This document shows, in pieces, positions 1 through 7,900 of a stretch of DNA of 8,305 nt. Both the position numbers and the translations under genes were made by a program. The DNA comes from DAIDKA01 sp035943195 (lineage in GTDB: Bacteria; Pseudomonadota; Gammaproteobacteria; Steroidobacterales; Steroidobacteraceae): assembly GCA_035943195.1 (NCBI GenBank), contig DASZCK010000085.1, positions 1-8,305 on the forward strand, read 5' to 3'. Below the pieces are notes generated by a model. It worked only from the letters and a program-made list of their open reading frames with translations, did not search any database and had not been told where the DNA came from. The first letter of the stretch is position 1, and the number at the start of each line of letters is the position of its first letter.

Positions 1-1643
1 AGATATTCGTGCAGGAGGCCCTGGTCGCAGGACGTAGCAATATCGACGCTGCATTTGTGGCCGCCAACCGCGCCCTCAAGGCGCACATCGAGGGCCTCGA
101 AGCTCGTATCCGCCGGCGCGACATCCTGGTGGATGACGCCACCCAGGCACAGTTCTACGCGGCGCGCATTCCGCTTGCGATCAATTCGGTGGCCGGGTTC
201 GAGCGCTGGTGGCGCGAGAGTTCGCCGGCAACGCGCGAAGCCCTCAACATGAGTCTCTCCGACCTCACGCGCCGCGATGCGCCCGAGGCCGGCGGCGAAC
301 ACTTCCCGCCGACGATGGCCGTCGCCGGCAATCACCTGCCGCTCAGCTACGTGTTCGAGCCGGGCGCGGTGGCCGATGGCATCACCTTACGCGTGCCGCG
401 GCAATTGCTCGAGCACCTCGACGCCGAGCAGCTGGCCTGGATGGTGCCGGGGGCACGCCAGGACAAGATCGCCGAGTTGCTGCGCTCGTTGCCCAAGGCG
501 CAGCGCCGCCAGCTGGTACCCGTGACGGACCATGCACGCCTGGCCCTTGAGGATGTGACCACCGGTCCGCTGCCGCCCTTCCACGCCTGGCTTGCGGCCT
601 GGATCACGGCGCGCACCGGCACCCCCGTCAAAGCCAGCGACCTGGCCGCTGCGGCGGTGCCGGACCACCTGCGCCTGAACATCCGGGTCGTCGATTCGCA
701 GGTATTGGCCGAGGGTCGCGACCTGCCGCAGCTGCGACGGCAGCTGCGGGCTCCGACACACCGGCAAGAGCCTGCACCGGACATCCGGCGCAGCTGGGAC
801 TTCGGCGACTTACCCGAGCGGCGTGAAGTGCTGCGTGCGGGCGTCAGCTTCATTGTCTGGCCCGCCCTGCGTGATGTCGGCTCCGGCGTCAGCGTGGTCG
901 AGGCACGCAGCCTCGCCGAGGCAGAGCAGTTCTCGCGCGCCGCCTTGACACGCCTGGCGGTCTTGGCGCTGCCGCAGCTGGCGCGGCACGTTGCCAAGCG
1001 GGTCGCCGATGACCGTGCGCTGGTATTGCTGGCGCAGGGCCTCGAGGGCACCCGACCCTTTGCCCAGGCGTGTGCCGAACGCATCGTCCTGGAATGTTTC
1101 TTCGACTCCGACCAGGACCTGCCGCGCAATGCGTCCTCGTTCGCGGCACGCCTGGAGAACCGCCGCGCCGATCTGGATGCCACCGCCACGCGGCTCCTGG
1201 CACTGGTCCGCAGCATCCTGGAGGAACGGCGCGCGGCCCGTGCGGCGCTCGAGGCCCTGCGCGGCGAGGCGTTCGTCGCCGCGGTGGCGCAGATGCGGTC
1301 GCAGCTGCAGGCGCTGCTCCCGGCCGACTTTCCTGCGGCTCCGCCGCAGCCCTGGTTCAGCCAGCTGCCACGCTACCTGAAAGCCATTGCGCGCCGGGCC
1401 AACCGCTTGAGCACCAATCTCGAGCGCGACCTGACACTGGCCGGCCGCATCCGGCCTTTCGAGGAACAGCTGCGCGCCTTCGCGCAGCAGGCAGTGCCGC
1501 TGGCGGCAATGCCTGCGATGCACCAGCTGCGCTGGATGCTCGAGGAGTTTCGTGTGTCGCTGCATGCGCAGGAGTTGCGCACGTTGATCCCCGTCTCCGA
1601 AAAGCGACTCCAGGAACAGGTCGAGCGTATCCTGCATACTTAG
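1..1643 (+). CDS. hrpA: ATP-dependent RNA helicase HrpA-like, C-terminal part (5' end outside window)
   Basis: This is the C-terminal portion of a DEAH-type RNA helicase of the HrpA family. The reading frame (codons from position 3) is open to the left edge, so the GTG at 9 is an internal valine and not a start. The visible part is about 546 residues. E. coli HrpA is about 1300, so the helicase core with Walker A and DEAH motifs should lie upstream. What is visible matches the family's long C-terminal DUF3418 region. Near the left edge is a segment reading RRRDILVDD followed by an FYAARIP stretch. Near the end is an EEFRVSLHAQEL segment followed by LIPVSEKRL, which is the usual HrpA ending. 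In E. coli this cytosolic enzyme acts in mRNA processing and in rescue of stalled or collided ribosomes. The C-terminal region is rich in Arg and Leu and probably helical. The gene ends with TAG, 16 bases before the next gene. No terminator is visible between them, so read-through into the oxygenase is possible. Family call is firm; exact cellular role is inferred. Confidence 0.94.
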   Translation, partial: IFVQEALVAGRSNIDAAFVAANRALKAHIEGLEARIRRRDILVDDATQAQFYAARIPLAINSVAGFERWWRESSPATREALNMSLSDLTRRDAPEAGGEHFPPTMAVAGNHLPLSYVFEPGAVADGITLRVPRQLLEHLDAEQLAWMVPGARQDKIAELLRSLPKAQRRQLVPVTDHARLALEDVTTGPLPPFHAWLAAWITARTGTPVKASDLAAAAVPDHLRLNIRVVDSQVLAEGRDLPQLRRQLRAPTHRQEPAPDIRRSWDFGDLPERREVLRAGVSFIVWPALRDVGSGVSVVEARSLAEAEQFSRAALTRLAVLALPQLARHVAKRVADDRALVLLAQGLEGTRPFAQACAERIVLECFFDSDQDLPRNASSFAARLENRRADLDATATRLLALVRSILEERRAARAALEALRGEAFVAAVAQMRSQLQALLPADFPAAPPQPWFSQLPRYLKAIARRANRLSTNLERDLTLAGRIRPFEEQLRAFAQQAVPLAAMPAMHQLRWMLEEFRVSLHAQELRTLIPVSEKRLQEQVERILHT

Positions 1644-1646
1644 AAA

Positions 1647-1654
1647 GAAGGGGA
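1647..1654 (+). promoter_or_regulatory. Ribosome binding site of the Rieske oxygenase
   Basis: A purine-rich GAAGGGGA stretch ends 5 bases before the ATG at 1660 and sits in the 16-base gap after the hrpA stop. It is the clearest Shine-Dalgarno sequence in the window and supports ATG 1660 as the start. It also shows that the oxygenase can be translated independently even if it is transcribed from the hrpA promoter. Confidence 0.7.
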
Positions 1655-1659
1655 TATTC

Positions 1660-2850
1660 ATGTCAAACGACACGCAAGGCAGCGCCTACGGTCGCCCCCC
1701 GGCGCAGTTCAACGAGACCCTCGCGGCGGTCGGACCCGGGACACCTTGTGGGGAACTGTTGCGCCGCTACTGGCATCCCCTCTCGCTCTCCGACGGCGTG
1801 CAGACGGTGCCGCGCAAAGTGCGCATCCTGGGTGAGGACCTGGTGCTGTTCCGTGACCGGCAGGGACGCGCCGGGCTGCTGTATCCGCGCTGCATGCATC
1901 GCGGCACGTCTCTTTATTATGGCCGGGTCGAGCAGGAGGGTCTCCGCTGCTGCTATCACGGCTGGCTGTTTGACGTTGAAGGCAATTGCCTGGACCAGCC
2001 GTGTGAGCCGGACCATGGGCGGCATCGCGAATCCGCACGCCAGCCCTGGTATCCGCTGCAGGAGCGCTACGGACTGGTGTTCGCCTACCTTGGGCCGCCC
2101 GACAAACGCCCGGTGCTGCCGTCCTACGACAATCTCGAGGCCCTGGCGCCCGGGGAGACTCTGTGGCGCACCTACGGAGGCTTTGGGGCCACCGGTGATG
2201 ACTCCCTGCCGGTCGTGCCTTACAGCTGGCTGCATATGAATGACAATGTGATGGATCCGTTTCATGTCCAGGTGCTGCACTCCACCTTCAGCACCGTACA
2301 ATTCGTTCCGCAGTTCGCCGTGATGCCGAAGGTGGACTTCTTCGAGACCGAAGGCGGCGTGTGCTACTCCGCCGTGCGGCAGCTGCCGGACGGCCGACAA
2401 GTGGACCGGATCTCCTCATGGCTGCTGCCAAATATCATGAGTGTCCCGGACGTGACGCTCAAGGCCGGCCCGTCGACGGGCATCTCATGGGTGGTGCCCG
2501 TGGATGACACGCACTACATCCAGGCGATGGTCGCCCGGGTCCCGAAGGACGCTCCGTTTCGCAACATGCTGTTCAACGGCAAGACCTGGGGCCAGATGAA
2601 TGAGTCTGAACATCGCGACACACCTGGGGACTACGAGGCGCAGGCGGGACAGGGGCCCATCACCCTGCACTCCGATGAACATCTGGTGACGTCCGATCGC
2701 GGTATCATGATGGTGCGGCGCATGTTGCTTGAGCAGATGGAAGTGGTGGCCGCCGGTGGCGATCCCAGCGGTGTGAGCTTTGATGCCGCAGCAGCCCTGG
2801 TGAAGGTCAGGTCCGGCAATTTTTATCGCGCCACGGAGGCGGTCGTCTGA
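1660..2850 (+). CDS. Rieske non-haem iron oxygenase alpha subunit, phthalate 4,5-dioxygenase-like
   Basis: This is the terminal oxygenase component of a Rieske-type system. It uses O2 and electrons from a redox partner to hydroxylate or demethylate an aromatic or other ring substrate in the cytoplasm. Its 396 residues are near the usual size. The Rieske [2Fe-2S] motif is C78-x-H80, 16 residues, C97-x2-H100, followed by GWLFD. The catalytic domain has D199-x2-H202-x4-H207, giving the bridging aspartate and two histidine ligands of the mononuclear iron. D324 lies eight residues before a GPI tripeptide (332-334), as the third ligand does in phthalate dioxygenase-type enzymes. A downstream EHLVTSD and RRMLLE segment also fits that subgroup. 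The start at ATG 1660 has a good ribosome binding site. A small gene follows after two bases. No beta subunit, ferredoxin or reductase is visible, so the electron donor must be encoded elsewhere. The glutamate-serine pair that often precedes GPI in this subgroup (my recollection) is not conserved here. Family is secure; the substrate cannot be read from the sequence. Confidence 0.95.
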   Translation: MSNDTQGSAYGRPPAQFNETLAAVGPGTPCGELLRRYWHPLSLSDGVQTVPRKVRILGEDLVLFRDRQGRAGLLYPRCMHRGTSLYYGRVEQEGLRCCYHGWLFDVEGNCLDQPCEPDHGRHRESARQPWYPLQERYGLVFAYLGPPDKRPVLPSYDNLEALAPGETLWRTYGGFGATGDDSLPVVPYSWLHMNDNVMDPFHVQVLHSTFSTVQFVPQFAVMPKVDFFETEGGVCYSAVRQLPDGRQVDRISSWLLPNIMSVPDVTLKAGPSTGISWVVPVDDTHYIQAMVARVPKDAPFRNMLFNGKTWGQMNESEHRDTPGDYEAQAGQGPITLHSDEHLVTSDRGIMMVRRMLLEQMEVVAAGGDPSGVSFDAAAALVKVRSGNFYRATEAVV

Positions 2851-2852
2851 TT

Positions 2853-3293
2853 ATGCTGCGATTGCGTTTCTATTCTCCCGGCGAAGGTTCAGCGGAAAGC
2901 ATCGAGCCCGGTGAGTTCTTCCGCTTCGTGGGCAGCATGCTGTGCCGGGGCGCGAGCAATGACGCCGTGGCAACCTGGATGTCACGCTGGCAGCTGCGTG
3001 ATGCGGAGTTCGCGCGCGCGGAGTCCATGGACCCGGTGGTGATCTATTTCGAGAACAACGCGGGACTGGCCTCCTGTGCCTATGGCCCCTTCGAGGGGCT
3101 GCACGTGACGGACGGGGCGGCCTGGGCCGGCAACCGACAGCTGGCGCGCCTGGATCCCCAGACCCTGCTCTGGCATCCGCCCAAGGCGCCGGACGGCTGG
3201 GCTTCCTTGCTGGTCGCCCCGCCCGGGAAGTCCCGGTTTGACCTCGCCGGGGACCGGGGGCGGCAGGGCCAGGGGGCGCGAAGCCTCCCGTAA
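2853..3293 (+). CDS. Conserved-looking small protein of unknown function, coupled to the Rieske oxygenase
   Basis: I do not recognise this 146-residue protein. The ATG lies two bases after the oxygenase TGA, and a GGAGG sits 13 bases upstream inside the oxygenase gene, so translation is probably coupled. The protein has no signal peptide or membrane segment and should be cytosolic. Residues 1-124 look like a compact folded domain: a beta-like start (LRLRFYSP), a helical-looking stretch at about 20-58, then PVVIYFENNAG and GPFEGLHVTDG segments and five tryptophans (42, 46, 91, 107, 116). Two cysteines (31, 75) do not form a known metal motif. Residues 125-146 change character, becoming rich in Gly, Arg and Gln with no predicted structure, over a G-run-rich DNA stretch. 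The true C-terminus may therefore be altered by a frameshift. The tight spacing suggests a role with the oxygenase (accessory factor or pathway step), but that rests on position only. Confidence 0.68.
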   Translation: MLRLRFYSPGEGSAESIEPGEFFRFVGSMLCRGASNDAVATWMSRWQLRDAEFARAESMDPVVIYFENNAGLASCAYGPFEGLHVTDGAAWAGNRQLARLDPQTLLWHPPKAPDGWASLLVAPPGKSRFDLAGDRGRQGQGARSLP

Positions 3294-3403
3294 GGTACGT
3301 GACGGTGGGGGGTCCGGCAGGGGCGCTCAAACACTTCAAAGTGCAGCCGGTGACCCTGGGGCTGCAGTTCGTTAATCAGCACATTCTGTTACGCAACCCG
3401 TGA
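3242..3403 (+). pseudogene. Possible remnant reading frame downstream of the small gene
   Basis: In the +1 frame relative to the small gene's frame 3 (that is, frame 2), a stop at 3239 is followed by an open stretch up to a TGA at 3401. It has no good start codon or ribosome binding site. Its second half, from about 3296, reads like genuine protein: YVTVGGPAGALKHFK, then VQPVTLGLQFVNQHIL and LRNP. Third positions there are mostly G or C. It could be the displaced 3' end of the preceding gene after a frameshift in the G-rich stretch at 3249-3278. It could also be the decayed tail of another gene, since the alternating pattern is faintly like an outer-membrane beta strand, or it could be chance in GC-rich DNA. 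Low confidence. Confidence 0.18.
3342..3366 (+). terminator. Hairpin after the small gene, weak terminator candidate
   Basis: TGCAGCC at 3342-3348 pairs perfectly with GGCTGCA at 3360-3366, giving a seven-base-pair stem with an 11-base loop, about 50 bases after the TAA at 3291. What follows (GTTCGTTAATC) has some T but no proper T-run, so it is a poor intrinsic terminator. It may instead protect the 3' end of the oxygenase transcript or be chance. Confidence 0.25.
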
Positions 3404-3452
3404 CATCCTGCGTGCTAATCTTTGCCTGTACGTGGGCCGTTCCGGGTGGCAT

Positions 3453-3518
3453 ATGAGCAATAGAATCGAACCGACACCCGGCTACTTGCAATGGCAACTC
3501 CATGTTCGCGACGCTTGA
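3453..3518 (+). CDS. Possible 21-residue leader peptide upstream of mdtA
   Basis: An ATG at 3453 opens a 21-codon frame ending in TGA at 3516. It begins MSNRIEPTPGYLQW and ends QLHVRDA. A GGGTGG four to eight bases upstream could act as a weak ribosome binding site. It lies 48 bases before the mdtA start and ends 9 bases before a GC-rich hairpin, an order that would suit a translated leader. The composition does not show the codon runs of classical attenuators. ORFs this short arise by chance, so this is tentative. Confidence 0.2.
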   Translation: MSNRIEPTPGYLQWQLHVRDA

Positions 3519-3527
3519 GGCCCGGAC

Positions 3528-3541
3528 GCCGGTACGCCGGC
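3528..3541 (+). promoter_or_regulatory. GC hairpin in the mdtA leader
   Basis: GCCGG, loop TACG, CCGGC forms a perfect five-base-pair stem with a four-base loop, 25 bases before the mdtA GTG. The loop has the UNCG pattern, but the closing pair is G-C and not the especially stable C-G. Four T residues follow four bases later (3546-3549), too few for a convincing terminator. It is close enough to the ribosome binding site (3558-3562) to influence translation or to act as a weak attenuator. It also contains an imperfect direct repeat of ACGCCGG/TACGCCGG. Confidence 0.3.
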
Positions 3542-3566
3542 ATGATTTTCGAAGTGCGGGGAAAAT

Positions 3567-4913
3567 GTGCTGAAAGAATATGATCCGGGGACCGATGTCT
3601 CCACCTCCAGCAAACCGGTGGCGTTCCTGCGCCGCCACTGGCTGCTCATTGCCATCGTTGTGGTGCTGCTCGGCGGCGGCGCCCTGTTCCTGCGCCGGGC
3701 CAAGGAGCAGAACGCGGCGAATACACGCCCGCAATTCAACTTCCGCAACAATGCCGTGGCGGTGTCGGTCGCGACGGTCAAGAAGGGCGATATCGTGGTG
3801 CGCATCCCGGGGCTGGGAACCGTCACGCCACTGACGACAGTGACCGTGAGGGCCCAGATCAGCGGCATCATGCAGCAGGTCAATTTCAAGGAAGGCCAGA
3901 TGGTCAAGAAGGGCGAGCTCCTCGCCATCATTGACCCCCGGCCCTACGAAGCCTCACTGGAGCAGGCCAAGGCCACACTGGCACGCGACGAGGCCCTGCT
4001 CGCCGATGCTCAGCTGGACATGAAGCGCTACGAGGACCTGATCAAACAGGACTCAGTGTCGCAGCAGCAAGTGGATACGCAGCGCGCAACCGTCGGGCAG
4101 GACACGGGCAACGTGGCCTCGGACCGGGCGCAGGTCAAAACCGCAGAACTGAACCTCGCCTACACGCACGTCGCCTCACCCATCGATGGGCGCATCGGCC
4201 TGCGGCAGATCGATCCGGGCAACTATGTGACGCCCGGCGATAGCAATGGCATCGTGGTGGTCACGCAGTTGCAACCGATCTCGGTGCTATTCACGGTGCC
4301 GGAAGACAACATCCCGGACATCATGAGCCAGATGAAAAACGGGGGAACCCTACCCGTGGAAGCCACCGGACGGACCAAGCAGGAACATCTGGCGGACGGC
4401 AAGCTCTCGACCACCGACAACGTGATCGACACCACGACCGGCACCTTGAAGTTGCGGGCCACCTTCGACAACCCCGACCTGCTGCTGTTCCCGGGGCAGT
4501 TCGTCAATGTGTCGCTGTTGGTCAATACGCTCAAGGATCAGACCGTCATTCCTTCAGGGGCCGTGCGCCGTGGCGCACCGGATGGCGTGCAAAGCGCCTT
4601 CGTCTACCTGGTCAATGCGAATAACACGGTCTCGGTGCGCCCGATCGTGCTGGGGGTCGTGGACGGTGACAACCAGGCAGTCACCTCGGGCCTCGCGCTC
4701 AATGACGTCGTGGTGACCGACGGCGGTGATCGCCTGCGCGAAGGCGCCGCCGTGGAACTGCCCGAGACCACGGCCGCGGAAGTCGCCAAGGCCCGCGCCC
4801 AGGCCCAGGCCGAACGCAAGAACGAGCCAAGCCGGCGTTTCCGCAAGGGGGGCAAGGGTGGCTTCAAGGGGCCCGGCGGCTACGGCGGCGGCAGACCTCC
4901 CGGCGGTGGGTAA
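3567..4913 (+). CDS. mdtA: RND efflux periplasmic adaptor subunit, MdtA-like
   Basis: This is a membrane fusion (periplasmic adaptor) protein that links an RND pump to an outer-membrane channel. The start is GTG 3567, with GGGGA at 3558-3562. An in-frame stop at 3543 leaves no longer option, and an internal GTG at 3618 lacks a ribosome binding site. The protein is 448 residues. A single N-terminal membrane anchor at about 25-42 (WLLIAIVVVLLGGGALF) follows a short cytoplasmic segment, and there is no lipobox. The order is typical of adaptors: first lipoyl half (about 92-123, with GxVxxVxFKEGQxVKKG character), an alpha-helical hairpin (about 125-197), second lipoyl half with SPIDGRIGLRQIDPGNYV (204-221), a beta-barrel domain (about 237-320) and a membrane-proximal domain (about 325-398). 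Residues 421-448 form a Gly/Lys/Arg/Pro-rich tail. E. coli MdtA is about 415 residues, so this one is longer at both ends. It heads an mdtABC-type cluster, 33 bases before mdtB. Drug specificity is not readable. Confidence 0.93.
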   Translation: MLKEYDPGTDVSTSSKPVAFLRRHWLLIAIVVVLLGGGALFLRRAKEQNAANTRPQFNFRNNAVAVSVATVKKGDIVVRIPGLGTVTPLTTVTVRAQISGIMQQVNFKEGQMVKKGELLAIIDPRPYEASLEQAKATLARDEALLADAQLDMKRYEDLIKQDSVSQQQVDTQRATVGQDTGNVASDRAQVKTAELNLAYTHVASPIDGRIGLRQIDPGNYVTPGDSNGIVVVTQLQPISVLFTVPEDNIPDIMSQMKNGGTLPVEATGRTKQEHLADGKLSTTDNVIDTTTGTLKLRATFDNPDLLLFPGQFVNVSLLVNTLKDQTVIPSGAVRRGAPDGVQSAFVYLVNANNTVSVRPIVLGVVDGDNQAVTSGLALNDVVVTDGGDRLREGAAVELPETTAAEVAKARAQAQAERKNEPSRRFRKGGKGGFKGPGGYGGGRPPGGG

Positions 4914-4946
4914 TCGTGAAACTGGCTGCGACCTGAGCAGGCCCGC

Positions 4947-7900
4947 ATGAATCCGTCACGTATATTCGTACTGCGGCCGGTGGCTACCACGCTGCTGATG
5001 ATCGCGATCCTGGTGGTGGGCGCACTGGGCTACGAGGAGCTGCCGCTGGCGGCTCTGCCCGAGGTCTCCTACCCGACCATCCAGGTGCAGACCTTCTATC
5101 CCGGCGCCAGTCCCGAGGTCATCACCTCGGCGATCACCGCGCCGCTGGAAAAGCAGTTCGGCCAGATGCCGGGACTGAACCAGATGTCCTCGACCAGCTC
5201 CGCTGGCGCGTCGGTCATCACCATGCAGTTCAATCTCGCGCTGGCCATCGACATCGCCGAGCAGGAGGTCCAGGCCGCCATCAGCGGCGCCCAGAACCTG
5301 CTGCCACAGGACCTGCCCGCGCCGCCGATCTACGCCAAGGTGAACCCGGCGGATGCGCCGGTGCTGACCCTTGGTGTGACCTCCGACGTGCTGCCGCTTA
5401 CGCAGGTCGAGGACATGGCCGACATCCGTATCGCGCAGAAGCTATCGCAGGTGAAGGGCGTGGGAGTCGTCAGCATCAGCGGCGGCCAGCGTCCGGCGGT
5501 ACGCGCCGTGGTCAATCCGAGCGCACTCGCGGCCTACGGACTTAACCTGGACGACCTGCGCACCACCATCAGTGTCGCCAACCAGAATGGTCCCAAGGGC
5601 ACTTTCGACGGACCTTCGCGCGCTTACACCATCAATACCAACGATCAGTTGCGGAGCGCCACCGAGTACTCGCAGATCGTGGTGGCCTACCGCAACGGCG
5701 CGCCGGTGCGCCTGAAAGATGTCGCCACGCTGATCGAGGCTCCCGAAAACACCAAGCTCGGTGCGTGGATGAACACCACCCCCGCGCTCATCATCAACGT
5801 GCAGCGCCAGCCGGGCGCCAACGTCGTGGATGTGGTGGATGAGATCACCGCCATGCTGCCCGGTCTTGAGGCGACATTGCCGGCGGGCGTAGTCGTGACA
5901 CCGCTCACCGATCGCACGGTGACCATCCGCGCGTCCATCAAGGACGTGCAGTTCGAGATGATCCTGGCCGTGCTGCTGGTGGTGCTGGTCATCTTCCTGT
6001 TCCTGCGCGATCTGCGCGCGACCCTGATTCCCAGCCTCTCGGTACCGCTGTCCCTGATCGGAACCTTCGCGGTCATGTACCTGGCCGGTTACAGCCTCAA
6101 CAATCTGTCGCTCATGGCCTTGACCATTGCGACCGGCTTCGTGGTCGACGATGCCATCGTGATGATCGAGAACATCTCGCGCTACGTCGAGGCGGGAGAG
6201 GCACCGCTGGACGCCGCCCTGAAGGGCGCCGGCCAGATCGGGTTCACCATCATCTCGCTGACCGTCTCACTGCTGGCGGTGCTCATTCCGCTGCTCTTCA
6301 TGCAGGATGTGGTGGGACGCCTGTTCCGAGAATTCGCGGTGACGCTTGCAGTGACCATCATCATCTCGGCCGTGGTGTCGCTGACTCTGGTGCCGATGCT
6401 GTGCGCGCTGCTCATCAAGCAACGCAAGCCGGGCGAGGATAGCCACGAGGACCAGTCAAAGTGGCTGGAGCCAACCATCGCCTGGTACGGGCGCCAGCTC
6501 ACCTGGGTGCTGGAGCACCAGCGACTGACGCTGTATGTGGCCGTGGCCACGCTGGTCGTCACGGCCGGTCTCTACATCCTCATCCCCAAGGGCTTCTTCC
6601 CCGATCAGGATACCGGCCTCATCCAGGGTGTATCGGTTGCCACCGAGTCGATTTCCTACCAGGCCATGGCGCAGCGCCAGCAGGCCCTCGCCGCCGCGGT
6701 GCTCAAGGATCCGGACGTCCTGAGCCTGTCATCGTTCATCGGCGTCGATGGTAACAATGTCACGCTGAACAGCGGCCGCTTCCTGATCAACCTCAAGCCA
6801 CGCGACCAGCGCAGCGATACGGTGACCGGCGTCATTCACCGCCTGCAGCAGGAAACCGCCGGCGTACAGGGCATCACCTTGTACATGCAGCCCTCGCAGG
6901 ACCTGTCGCTGGACAATACCGTGAGCCGCACGCAGTACCAGTTCATCCTCGAGAGTGCCGACGCCGACACTCTGGGCACCTGGACGCCGAAGCTCGTGTC
7001 GGCACTGCGTGAACGTCCGGAGCTGGCCGATGTCGTCAGCAATCTGGAAAACAACGGTCTCGCGGCGCAAATCGTCATCGACCGTGACACCGCCGCGCGT
7101 CTGGGTGTCAGCGTGGGCACCGTGGACAACGCACTCTACGATGCCTTCGGCCAGCGCATCGTCTCCACCATCTTCACGCAGTCGAACCAGTACCGCGTCA
7201 TCATCGAGGCGGACCCGAAGGCCTACGCCTCCACCGATTCGATCCAATCTCTGTACGTACCCTCGGCGGCCGGCGGCCAGGTGCCGTTGTCGGCGCTCGC
7301 CAAAGTGGAAATGCAGGCCAAGCCACTCCTGATCAATCACCTGGCGCAATTCCCGGCCGCCACGGTTTCCTTCAACCTGGCGCCCGGCGCATCGCTGGGC
7401 TCCGCGGTGGATTCGATCGAGTCGGTCGAGAAGTCATTGCAGATGCCGGACAGCATCTCGACGACCTTCGAGGGCGCCGCGCTCGCGTTCCGCAACAACC
7501 TCTCCAACGAACTGCTGTTGCTGCTGGCCGCGGTGCTGGTGATGTACATCGTTCTGGGCGTGCTGTACGAGAGCTTCATCCACCCCGTCACCATCCTCTC
7601 GACGCTGCCTTCGGCGGGCATCGGGGCCCTGCTGGCGTTGATCGTGTTCGGCGATGATCTGACCATCATCGCCCTGATCGGCATTATCCTGCTGATCGGC
7701 ATCGTCAAGAAGAACGCCATCCTGATGATCGATTTCGCCATCGATGCGGAACGTAACCAGGGCATGGCGCCGCGCGAGGCGATCTACCAGGCTTGCCTGC
7801 TGCGCTTCCGGCCCATCCTGATGACCACGGTCGCGGCTATTTTCGGCGCCTTGCCGCTGATGTTCGGAACGGGCACCGGTTCGGAACTACGCCATCCGCT

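Larger units (their letters stand above)
3294..3566. other. 273-base intergenic region between the oxygenase pair and the efflux cluster
   Basis: This is the only sizeable gap in the window. It separates the oxygenase pair from mdtA and should carry the 3' end of the first transcript and the promoter of the second. I see two hairpins (3342-3366 and 3528-3541), a possible 21-codon ORF (3453-3518) and a TAGAAT hexamer at 3461 that resembles a -10 box. The hexamer has no convincing -35 element at the right spacing. The middle part (about 3370-3470) is less GC-rich than the flanking genes. No tRNA, repeat array or antisense gene is supported. Confidence 0.6.

Noticed and set aside
347..1673. Long antisense ORFs (289 and 287 codons) over the helicase gene
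   Set aside because: They lie opposite a well-recognised HrpA frame, are rich in Arg, Ala, Ser and Gln with no recognisable domains, and are typical shadows in GC-rich DNA.
1070..2239. 389-codon + strand frame overlapping the helicase and oxygenase genes
   Set aside because: It spans two recognised genes in another frame and has the Arg/Pro/Ala/Cys-rich composition of a shadow frame.
3461..3466. TAGAAT as a -10 box for the mdtA promoter
   Set aside because: It matches the consensus at five of six bases, but no acceptable -35 hexamer lies 16-18 bases upstream, so I do not list it as a promoter.
3464..3475. GAATCGAACC, the complement of a tRNA T-loop, suggesting a tRNA or attachment-site remnant on the - strand
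   Set aside because: The flanking bases do not pair into a T stem, and no acceptor stem, anticodon arm or CCA end is present. There is also no integrase nearby.
3372..3931. Antisense ORFs of 120 and 149 codons across the gap and the start of mdtA
   Set aside because: Both run over the recognised MdtA N-terminus and show no protein-like features or family match.
4916..4936. Six-codon GTG frame in the 33 bases between mdtA and mdtB
   Set aside because: It is too short to judge and lacks a ribosome binding site; such frames occur by chance.
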